DNA of 64,000 bases. It comes from Planktothrix sp. FACHB-1365. Its GTDB lineage: Bacteria > Cyanobacteriota > Cyanobacteriia > Cyanobacteriales > Microcoleaceae. Below the pieces are notes generated by a model that saw nothing but the letters and a program-made list of their open reading frames with translations, was not told the origin of the DNA and ran no database searches. The position numbers were made by a program, and so were the translations under genes. The stretch covers positions 1 through 64,000 of the forward strand of contig NZ_JACJSC010000021.1 in assembly GCF_014697575.1 (NCBI RefSeq). Reading direction: 5' to 3'. Of the stretch, positions 26,453-33,953 are shown one piece after another; the first letter of the stretch is position 1, and the number at the start of each line of letters is the position of its first letter.

Positions 26453-27844
26453 TTAACGTTTACTATGACTTGAAGATTGGGTTTTCACATATTCTTTAAT
26501 CACAGGTTCAAGACTCCAATAAGATTCTTTATTATTTCTAGCTTGTTGAATTAAACCCCGTTTTTTCAAAGATTGAATTGCTCTTAAAAAATCGGTATCA
26601 GATGAAAATTCTATGGGTTTACTCAAAATATTGACTGTTTGATCTTGGTTCGCTAACCACAACATCAGAAGTTGTTCAGCTTCGGATAACCGTTGATAAT
26701 GTTGTTTTATTAAAGGTTCTATATCTCCTAAAAATAGAGTTTTATAGGATAAAAATTGCTCAACACGGTCATTAAATAAATCTTTGATCGTAGAAGCAAT
26801 AATATTTAACCACAGGGGGTTGCCGCTATAACGTTGAATCAGTTCTGGCCATTTCTGCTGATCTGTGAGTTTTCTCTCAGCGAGAAGTTGGGTTGCAGCT
26901 TGACCTAAACCTTGGAGTTGTAGGGTTTTACAATAGCGGTTTTCGGTTTCTAAGTTGGCAATTTCAATAGGTTGTTCCCAACTGAGGAGCAGGAGACAAC
27001 TATTATGGGGAGCTCTGCCAATTTCAGTTAACAGTTTACCATAATTTTCATATTCTGGGAGATAATTTCCGACGAATTGACGGGGGGTTAAGGTGTCTTG
27101 GAAATCGTCGAGAATGATTAAGCAACGGTGCGATCGCAAATCGTCTAGGATAGAATAGCCGGAATCTACATCGTTAATAATTGATGGATTTTCGCTCTTG
27201 TGAGTTGGGGAGAAAAACTCGATGAGGTTGGTTTTGAGGGCGTTGAGAGTCGGAAATTTGCGATGAGTTCGCCACAGAATGCAATCAAAGTTATCTCTGA
27301 TTTGTTCTACCAGTTGTCTCGCTAGGGTTGTTTTACCGATACCCGATAATCCGGTGATGGTGACGATACGGCTATTTTCTGTGAGTATCCATTGTTTGAG
27401 GGTGGTGAGTTCGTCCGTGCGATTATAGAGGCAATTATTGTATTCTGGGGCTTCGCTGAGGTCGTGGCGGGGTTGAGATTCGTTGCTAGAGGAGTGTGAT
27501 CGTTCTTTTGTGGTTTTGGGATTATTATATAAATCGCTACAGACATTTATGTGATTACCAATTTGCACTCCATTATTAAAATAAGAAAATACTTTATTTT
27601 CGACTAGAGACCGAACATTCTTTTTTTTTACATCTTCTCCAAACAGATCAGAGAGAAGTTCCCATAATTCTGATGCCATTTTCCTAACATGATCAGGACT
27701 ACAGTGATAGTTATCAGCGATATCCTTGTATCCTCGAAATTCCCATGTACCCTCCAAAATAGCCCGTTGCAGTGAGTCCAGATGCTTTCCTGTCTTGGCA
27801 AAAATCAGGTCATCCGTCCACTTCAAGGCTTCTTGAATCTCCAT
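26453..27844 (-). CDS. NB-ARC STAND ATPase with N-terminal helix-turn-helix-like domain
   Basis: A 463-aa AP-ATPase. Residues 1-80 form a helical domain with a possible HTH (GYKDIADNYHCSPDHVRKM), as in cyanobacterial vMAP-type proteins. The NB-ARC core has GLSGIGKT (165-172), Walker B CLIILDDF (241-248), the GNPLWLNI GxP motif, and a winged-helix end (SLKKRGLIQQA, WSLEPVIKEYV). The usual C-terminal WD40 or TPR sensor is absent, so ligand sensing is not explained. Such STAND proteins act as switches in signalling, and some in defence. Confidence 0.85.
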   Translation of the reverse strand: MEIQEALKWTDDLIFAKTGKHLDSLQRAILEGTWEFRGYKDIADNYHCSPDHVRKMASELWELLSDLFGEDVKKKNVRSLVENKVFSYFNNGVQIGNHINVCSDLYNNPKTTKERSHSSSNESQPRHDLSEAPEYNNCLYNRTDELTTLKQWILTENSRIVTITGLSGIGKTTLARQLVEQIRDNFDCILWRTHRKFPTLNALKTNLIEFFSPTHKSENPSIINDVDSGYSILDDLRSHRCLIILDDFQDTLTPRQFVGNYLPEYENYGKLLTEIGRAPHNSCLLLLSWEQPIEIANLETENRYCKTLQLQGLGQAATQLLAERKLTDQQKWPELIQRYSGNPLWLNIIASTIKDLFNDRVEQFLSYKTLFLGDIEPLIKQHYQRLSEAEQLLMLWLANQDQTVNILSKPIEFSSDTDFLRAIQSLKKRGLIQQARNNKESYWSLEPVIKEYVKTQSSSHSKR

Positions 27845-28062
27845 AGCTGTTCAATTGGGTTGTAATTCTGGCTAATCTTAGCTCACATTATCCCACATTT
27901 TCCCCTTTTTAAACACAAAATCTCACATTTTCTTGTTTTTTTAGGTTTTTATCATTGATAAATATCCCCCTAAATCCCATTTTTGCGGGGTTGCAATATA
28001 GAATTTAAAGTCAGATAATAACTAACAATAAGAACATAATACTATTAGGGTAAGTAATAAAC

Positions 28063-28242
28063 ATGGCAAGACAAAACGTCGGAACAGTTAAAACAGCAAC
28101 TGGTTCTGAATATTACTGTTTTTGGGATGATAAAACTGGCGATGTTTACGTTGGGAATGAACACGCTGGCAGAGCAGTATCTAAGGAGGAAGCATGGCGT
28201 AAAGGCAACTATTATGCAACAACTCTGAAAAAAATGAAATAA
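28063..28242 (+). CDS. Short hypothetical protein (59 aa)
   Basis: A short frame from ATG 28063 to TAA 28242 encodes 59 residues starting MARQNVGTVKTATG, with many aromatic residues (SEYYCFWDDKTGDVYVG, WRKGNYYATTLKK). It has coding character: a compact beta-rich composition and a lysine end. I know no family. It lies between the divergent NB-ARC gene and the CFI-box gene and could share a transcript with the latter (129-bp gap). Confidence 0.55.
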   Translation: MARQNVGTVKTATGSEYYCFWDDKTGDVYVGNEHAGRAVSKEEAWRKGNYYATTLKKMK

Positions 28243-28371
28243 AGAAATGTAAATTTTATTACAATCTAACCAATAAAGTTTTCACGGTATAACTGTGCGT
28301 TTTTATGTCAATTTAAACGCATAAATAGTCATTACAAAAGTTTTAACTACACAAAAAAGGAGCGATCAACT

Positions 28372-29181
28372 ATGTCAGATATTGAAAATATGCAGATACA
28401 AAGGGCTACACAAGCAAGCAATGAAGTCTCGCGATTAATGGGGAGAGGTGAGTATTACAAAGGGCGAGGAGATAATGCTCAAGCCCTGAATAACTATATT
28501 AGTGCTCTTGAAGCATATGCGGGCTATGCGGAAGCAAAATCCGAAATTATCTCAGTTTCTGCCGTTATGGGATCTTCCCAAGGCGAAGTTATATCGTCTG
28601 ACACTTTATTTGAGTTATTTGGTTTGTTACAGTTTATTGCTTCGTGCTGCAAAAGTGATTCGATAGTCAGAGCATATATTGACTCTAGGCTTGTGCAGAT
28701 TTACCAATGGCTTGACCAGTACGAAAAATTTTTTGATGAAAATACCTTACAAAGATATGAAAATATTGGGAATTATGTCAGAGAAATTGAACCCAATGTC
28801 AGTAAAAATAAAGAACGATTAAGCACTCTCAAGCCTATCAAAGAAGAATCAGATGAAGCACTCAAGATTATCAGAAAAGCATTGTCAAAAATATCCTATA
28901 CAAAAATTTGCCCCTTATACTTAGAAAAGAGTAGCGGTTGCTTCATTGCAACAGCAGCTTATTCGACTCCAATACACCCTGACTTAGATACATTTCGTAC
29001 TTTTAGAGATGAAAAATTGTTAACTCATTGGATAGGAAATAAATTGGTTGAAATGTACTATCAATTAAGTCCTAGTGTTGCTGAATATATCAACCAAAAA
29101 CCCAGAATTAAGAGATTTGTTAGACGACAACTAGAAAGTTTAGCGACGTGGATGAGAAATCAAGGAATTACAAAAAATTAA
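28372..29181 (+). CDS. CFI-box-CTERM protein
   Basis: A 269-aa soluble protein. The N-terminal part (1-160) is helical, with a TPR-like start (YYKGRGDNAQALNNYISALEAY). The C-terminal part begins with CFIATAAYSTPIHPDLDTFR and ends in charged helices: this is the CFI-box domain found at the C terminus of diverse bacterial proteins. Its function is unknown. ATG 28372 is preceded by aaggag, a good ribosome binding site. It lies in the accessory patch between the NB-ARC ATPase and the toxin-antitoxin genes. Confidence 0.75.
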   Translation: MSDIENMQIQRATQASNEVSRLMGRGEYYKGRGDNAQALNNYISALEAYAGYAEAKSEIISVSAVMGSSQGEVISSDTLFELFGLLQFIASCCKSDSIVRAYIDSRLVQIYQWLDQYEKFFDENTLQRYENIGNYVREIEPNVSKNKERLSTLKPIKEESDEALKIIRKALSKISYTKICPLYLEKSSGCFIATAAYSTPIHPDLDTFRTFRDEKLLTHWIGNKLVEMYYQLSPSVAEYINQKPRIKRFVRRQLESLATWMRNQGITKN

Positions 29182-29343
29182 TTGAGAAACCGAGTTAATA
29201 GTCGGTGCTAGTTTTCCAAAAATGCGATCGCATTTCAGCCGAAGTGAAATTGATTCAGGTTGCACACAATCAGCAGAACAAAATCTAAACTATAATGAGA
29301 ATCCAGTGGCATTGAAATGCTATGACCCTAGATTCACTTTAGT

Positions 29344-29592
29344 ATGATTATGCCTCAAGCTTTGAAAGCAATTTACCGGAATGGCACATTTATTCTGAAA
29401 AACCCCTGTAACTTGCCTGAAGGGGTTGAAGTTGAGCTTTTTGTGCAATCACCCCAAGTCATTCCACCCCAGATCACTGATATTGGCACTAGACAGAAGT
29501 TTCTAAAGCAACTTGTGGAGAGAATGCAACAAAACCCTATTCCTTCTAATTCCCCTCGGTTTACACGGAATATGTTGCATGAACGCCGTTGA
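29344..29592 (+). CDS. DUF104/AF2212-type antitoxin
   Basis: An 82-aa protein starting PQALKAIYRNGTFILKNPCNLPEGVEVELFV, the signature of the AF2212/DUF104 antitoxin family. These usually pair with a PIN toxin encoded right downstream; here the downstream frame, overlapping the end (29579), is only a 23-codon remnant. Either ATG 29344 or the next ATG at 29350 may start it. Probably an orphan antitoxin now. Confidence 0.78.
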   Translation: MIMPQALKAIYRNGTFILKNPCNLPEGVEVELFVQSPQVIPPQITDIGTRQKFLKQLVERMQQNPIPSNSPRFTRNMLHERR

Positions 29593-29650
29593 CACAAATA
29601 TTTTAATGTATGTCAATGATCCGCTTCCTAGAAATGTGATCGATCTTTAG
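29579..29650 (+). pseudogene. Truncated PIN toxin (VapC-like) remnant
   Basis: Overlapping the antitoxin end by 14 bp, ATG 29579 opens MNAVDTNILMYVND, the typical first strand of a PIN domain with its first catalytic Asp. It then loses similarity and stops at 29648-29650 after 23 codons. The position is right for the toxin of the DUF104 pair, so this is a decayed toxin gene. Confidence 0.65.
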
Positions 29651-29713
29651 TTTCCTAGAACTGCGATTAAAGATGTTGATATATTAATATTTTGAATAAT
29701 TCCCTTTAGCTCA

Positions 29714-29741
29714 AGTAGGGGCGAGGCGCGCCTCGCCCCTA
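29714..29741. repeat. Perfect 28-bp palindrome
   Basis: gtaggggcgaggcg followed by its exact complement, G+C-rich within an A+T-rich spacer. This is a typical dispersed cyanobacterial palindrome and may also end transcription. Confidence 0.85.
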
Positions 29742-29814
29742 CGATTATTTGGACTTCCAGCTATTTGTAAATCGGATATGCTAAATACATAAAAATCATT
29801 CCCTAAAAATATTA

Positions 29815-30003
29815 ATGAAAACTAAAAGTTTAACTGCCATAATTTACAGAGAAGATGATATGTACATAGCCGAGTGTCCAGAAGTAGGAACAGTTGACCA
29901 AGGCGCAACCCTCGAAGAAGCGATCGCTAATCTTAAAGAAGCGACAAGACTCTATCTTGAAGAATGTCCTTTAGTAGAAATAAGCTCAAGTAACAGCAGA
30001 TGA
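29815..30003 (+). CDS. HicB-like antitoxin
   Basis: A 62-aa protein of the short HicB type: LTAIIYREDDMYIAECPEVGTVDQGATLEEAIANLKEA is the standard HicB fold (partial RNase H fold without catalysis). No HicA gene is directly adjacent, upstream or downstream. It could be an orphan, or work with a HicA elsewhere. Confidence 0.85.
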   Translation: MKTKSLTAIIYREDDMYIAECPEVGTVDQGATLEEAIANLKEATRLYLEECPLVEISSSNSR

Positions 30004-30177
30004 TTTTATTGCCAATTTATGAAGCGATCGCAAAACCCAATAATCAATCTCGCAATAAAGCAATAAAACCGACCTGCTCAAAGTGTTTATCATAATTTGT
30101 CCTAATAACCATAACTTATCTTCTACAGATAATTGATGGATAAAGTTTTCGAGTTCTAGTAATTGATTGGAAACCAT
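29986..30177 (-). pseudogene. Possible decayed small antitoxin-type gene
   Basis: A 63-aa frame beginning MVSNQLLELENFIHQLSVEDKLWLLGQIM, which looks like the helical start of small cyanobacterial antitoxin-type proteins. After about 33 residues the sequence becomes unlike them, suggesting a frameshift or decay. It overlaps the HicB gene end by 18 bp on the opposite strand. Confidence 0.35.
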
Positions 30178-30964
30178 GTTAACTGTTAACCCATTAAATA
30201 TCTAGTATAATAACCTATTGATTTTCCAAAATTGCGATCGCCTTCGGCTAGGCGGAGCATCGTCGCATTTCAGCCGGAGTAAAATTAATTCAGATTAAAG
30301 TCCGTCAACAATCGCGCTAAAAGTAAGCACTCAAACCCGAATTCTTTTGCTCTGATCTCAAGTCAATGATCCCCCCTAACCCCCCTTAAAAAGGGGGGAC
30401 AGGAGATCAAAGTCCCCCTTTTCAAGGGGGATTTAGGGGGATCTGATCAAAGCTGTAATCAGGGGTTTTCAGCTTAACAAAACTATAAAACTATCGTTGA
30501 GATCGGGATCTAAGGTTTGATGAATTATTACGGAATATTAAAGAGTGTCACATTTAGTAAATTAGGGTTGGCAACCCAGAAACTTATGTTATGTTAATAG
30601 TCATAGGACACAAATCAACAACACACCAACGTTGATAACAACCCCCGGATTAAGAGCTTGTGTCCGTCGTGCTTTAATCCAATTGCAACGCCGTCAGAGG
30701 CAATGTGAACTACCAAAAATGTTGACGTTGTAGAGGGTCTGTGACTCGCTTGGAGTTCTTGAGGAATTGAGTAAACTCTGGGGTCAATGTCATAAAAAAG
30801 GTCTGTATCGACTTTGCTAGTACAATACTCCTGATTGGAATCGTTGCAATATCTTGTCCACGTTAGTTGAGTATCTTGATTTTTTTATCTAACTTACCTG
30901 AAATCTGCTTGAGTCAACTTAGTTTACATTCTAACGCTAAGGTCTGGTCATTCTGTACCAGGCC
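30178..30964. other. Gene-free region with repeats and an unexplained block
   Basis: The left half carries a MITE-like inverted repeat (30368-30443). The block at about 30600-30760 has a long-range inverted repeat, ggacacaa (30606-30613) with ttgtgtcc (30658-30665). Over it a frame reads like basic protein sequence (LRACVRRALIQLQRRQRQCELPK) but has no ATG or GTG start. It may be a pseudogene fragment or a structured RNA. I see nothing else. Confidence 0.4.
30368..30443. repeat. MITE-like inverted repeat (gatcccccctaa family)
   Basis: 76 bp with terminal inverted repeats gatcccccctaacccccctt and its near complement, containing a second internal hairpin. Half of the same repeat recurs at 61624-61656, so it is a dispersed family without any gene. 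Confidence 0.8.
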
Positions 30965-30966
30965 TT
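30941..30966 (-). terminator. Hairpin at the end of the matrixin-like gene
   Basis: aaggtctggt and accaggcctt (10 bp with one wobble) form a hairpin overlapping the stop codon region of the gene. A T-run is lacking, so termination by it is uncertain. Confidence 0.35.
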
Positions 30967-31693
30967 AAGTCTTGGGAGCGATTAATACAGGCCATCCTAA
31001 ACGAGTGGGTTGTTGATAAATTCGTTTTAAAGTATTAATATCTCTAACGGAAATTGGCGGAGGTTCTCGAACTTGGGAAAAATACATCACGTCTGTTTGT
31101 TCGGGACTATGACCCCAAATTCCCAACGCATGACCAAATTCATGAAGGACGGCGGCTTCAATATATTGTCCGGTTTGGGTGGGACTTAACCAAATTGTGA
31201 AGTGATGGGATAAATAGGGAAATCCTTCAGGAGTATTTTTAATAGAAACTTGATAGCGGGTTTCTGCGGAACTTGCTCGTTTTTTCTGAGGGTCTAGGGG
31301 AGGATTTTTTCTAATAATTTCAATATCTGCATCTTGCGGTTGTTCAACTAAATTTAAAGGTAAATAATTATCCCATTTTAAAATAGCGGCTGAAACCGTT
31401 TCTTTCCACTGGGGATTAGAATCAACATTCTCAATATAAACTTTAATCGGAAATTTTGAAAAAACTAAATAACCAAAATTAGCGGGTTCAATTTGATCAA
31501 AATAATCACCTTTATTGTTTAAATCGTTCCAATTTGCTAAACGTTCTGGTAATGGATGAGGTTTAAACGGAATTTTATCGTCAGTCGCAATAGTTGAAAC
31601 TTGGCTGATTAAAAGGGTCAGAACTATGATTATAGCAGTCCCTATTCCGCTTATGGCATAGATGACACGCTTATATTTTGTCCTAATAGCCAT
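30965..31693 (-). CDS. Matrixin-like zinc metalloprotease
   Basis: A 242-aa protein with an N-terminal membrane or signal segment (about 10-35, VIYAISGIGTAIIIVLTLL). The zinc motif HEFGHALGIWGH (HExxHxxGxxH) and a following DVMYF methionine turn define the metzincin class, nearest to M10 matrixins. It should act outside the cytoplasmic membrane on protein substrates. No prodomain cysteine switch is visible. Single gene, with a heptamer array upstream. Confidence 0.87.
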   Translation of the reverse strand: MAIRTKYKRVIYAISGIGTAIIIVLTLLISQVSTIATDDKIPFKPHPLPERLANWNDLNNKGDYFDQIEPANFGYLVFSKFPIKVYIENVDSNPQWKETVSAAILKWDNYLPLNLVEQPQDADIEIIRKNPPLDPQKKRASSAETRYQVSIKNTPEGFPYLSHHFTIWLSPTQTGQYIEAAVLHEFGHALGIWGHSPEQTDVMYFSQVREPPPISVRDINTLKRIYQQPTRLGWPVLIAPKT

Positions 31694-31735
31694 GTCCGTT
31701 GCTATAAAATTAGTTTAATTGACTCCAAAGTCTTG

Positions 31736-31894
31736 ACTGATAACTGATAACTGATAACTGATAACTGATAACTGATAACTGATAACTGATAACTGATAAC
31801 TGATAACTGATAACTGATAACTGATAACTGATAACTGATAACTGATAACTGATAACTGATAACTGATAACTGATAACTGATAACTGATAACTGA
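31736..31894. repeat. Long heptanucleotide tandem repeat (actgata)
   Basis: About 22 nearly perfect copies of the same 7-bp unit, the longest array in the window. It fills the gap between the secG stop and the matrixin-like gene start region and reaches the secG stop codon. Confidence 0.95.
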
Positions 31895-32122
31895 TTATTT
31901 AATCCAACCTGCGCTTAAAATAACAGTAATTCCCATAAAAATAATGGCTAACATCCAAGTAATTCGATTTAAAGTAGTTTCAGCACTTTTAGCGCTAGTA
32001 AAGAGTTGAGCTTGTCCACCAATACCGCCAATTCCATCTCCTTTGGGACTGTGGAGTAAGACTAAAATAATAATACCTAGAGCAGATAAAGACCAAATGG
32101 CTTGTAAGACTTGAGTAATCAT
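31895..32122 (-). CDS. secG: Preprotein translocase subunit SecG
   Basis: A 75-aa membrane protein with two helices flanking the conserved LLHSPKGDGIGGIGGQAQLF loop; this is the diagnostic SecG segment. It is part of the SecYEG translocon. The gene follows gpmI by 78 bp on the same strand, an arrangement seen in cyanobacteria. Confidence 0.95.
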   Translation of the reverse strand: MITQVLQAIWSLSALGIIILVLLHSPKGDGIGGIGGQAQLFTSAKSAETTLNRITWMLAIIFMGITVILSAGWIK

Positions 32123-32200
32123 GGTAAAAAGTTGATAATTTGAACGAAAAAAATTAAACCGTCAAACCCTTAAGTTTAAACTATTTTTTCAAGAATGGGG

Positions 32201-33799
32201 TTATAGTCGCATCCGTATTGGTGTTCGATTTTCTCGAACCTCATAGGCCGCCGATTCAATCATAGAACGACCTGTCATTTCCGGGGGTTGGGGAATCCCC
32301 AAAATCTGCAAAATCGTGGGGGCGATATCCGCTAAACAGCCATCTGTCCGTAAGGGAACATCAGTTCCATAACCCGGTATTTTGCGTTTTTCCCCTTCTA
32401 TTAGGATAAAGGGAACGGGGTTCGTTGTGTGGGCTGTCCAAGGATTTCCCTCAGCATCGGACATATATTCAGCGTTACCATGATCAGCAATAATAATCGC
32501 TGTTCCTCCAGCTTTACTAATACTTTCTAACAAAAACCCTAAACAGTGATCAACGGTTTCAATGGCTTTTACCGCCGCGTCCATCATCCCCGTATGTCCG
32601 ACCATATCAGGATTTGCATAATTAATTACAATGAGCGAGTAAATCCCCTTTTCAATTCCTTCAATCGCCACATCCGTGACTTCAGCCGCCGACATTTCCG
32701 GTTGTAAATCATAAGTAGCAACGGAGGGACTGGGAATTAATTCTCGGTCTTCCCCAGGAAAAGGTTCTTCTAAACCGCCATTAAAAAAATAGGTGACGTG
32801 AGCATATTTTTCTGTTTCTGCGGTTCGCAATTGTTGTAACCCGTGTTCGGCGATGACTTGTCCGAGAATATTATTGAGATTTTGAGGTTCAAAGGCAACT
32901 AATACAGGGAAATGGGGGTCATATTGGGTAAACGTGACAAAGCTCAGGGGTTCAATATAAGAACGTTCAAATCCAGAAAAATTAGGGTCAACAAAGGCTT
33001 GAGTTAACTCTCTCGCGCGGTCAGGACGAAAATTAAAGAAAATTACCCCATCTCCGGCTTCCACCGCCCCTGATGCGATGCGAGAAGGAACCACAAACTC
33101 ATCGTTAATGCCTTCAGCGTAGGACAATAACATTAGATCAACCGCCGATAATCCATTGCCTTCGCCATCGGTGGTCATAATATCATAAGCTTGTTTAACT
33201 CGATCCCAGCGTTTATCTCGATCCATTGCATAATAACGACCACTAATTGTTACAATGCGACCCATACCAATAGCATCAATTTGTTCTTGAAGTTGCTTAA
33301 TATATTTAATCCCATCTTTAGGATTGGTATCACGACCATCCATGATGGCATGAATGCAAACCTCTCTAATATTTTTGGCTTTTGCTAAGTGTAAAAGTCC
33401 GATTAAATGGTCGATATGGGAGTGAACACCGCCATCGGAACACAAACCCATCAAGTGTAATTTACTATTTCTCTCTAAAACATCTTGACAAACTTGTAAC
33501 AGTGCGGGGTTATTTTGAATCGTGCCATCCTCCACCGCATCGGAAATTCTCACTAACTCTTGAGGAACAACTCGCCCCGCACCAATATTCAAATGACCGA
33601 CTTCTGAATTTCCCATTTGACCCTGGGGTAAACCCACCGCCTTCCCAGAGGTGCGAATTAAGGTTCTCGGATAAGCTGTCCATAGACTATCCATCACAGG
33701 AGTATTTGCAACGGCGATGGCATTTCCGTCGGTTTGTTCACGATAACCCCATCCGTCTAAAATGATCAGTACAACGGGAGATACAGACTTTGGTGCCAT
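32201..33799 (-). CDS. gpmI: 2,3-bisphosphoglycerate-independent phosphoglycerate mutase
   Basis: A 532-aa manganese enzyme of glycolysis that interconverts 3- and 2-phosphoglycerate. The catalytic serine lies in GQMGNSEVGHLNIGAGR. Metal ligands are in LIILDGWGYR, HTTNPVPF, IIADHGNAE and YANPDMVGHTGMM. The length is normal. It is followed by secG on the same strand. Confidence 0.97.
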   Translation of the reverse strand: MAPKSVSPVVLIILDGWGYREQTDGNAIAVANTPVMDSLWTAYPRTLIRTSGKAVGLPQGQMGNSEVGHLNIGAGRVVPQELVRISDAVEDGTIQNNPALLQVCQDVLERNSKLHLMGLCSDGGVHSHIDHLIGLLHLAKAKNIREVCIHAIMDGRDTNPKDGIKYIKQLQEQIDAIGMGRIVTISGRYYAMDRDKRWDRVKQAYDIMTTDGEGNGLSAVDLMLLSYAEGINDEFVVPSRIASGAVEAGDGVIFFNFRPDRARELTQAFVDPNFSGFERSYIEPLSFVTFTQYDPHFPVLVAFEPQNLNNILGQVIAEHGLQQLRTAETEKYAHVTYFFNGGLEEPFPGEDRELIPSPSVATYDLQPEMSAAEVTDVAIEGIEKGIYSLIVINYANPDMVGHTGMMDAAVKAIETVDHCLGFLLESISKAGGTAIIIADHGNAEYMSDAEGNPWTAHTTNPVPFILIEGEKRKIPGYGTDVPLRTDGCLADIAPTILQILGIPQPPEMTGRSMIESAAYEVRENRTPIRMRL

Positions 33800-33953
33800 G
33801 CCAAGTTACCTTTTCGTTTGTTGTGGTAATTTTCCCATCTATCATACCATCGTGAGTTAGTAGAAGAGTGGAGATGGTGAAGAAAACCGTAGAGAGACTA
33901 AGCAGGGCTTAATCTCTCTTTTAAAAAATAATTTGGAATAACTTTGAGATTTC

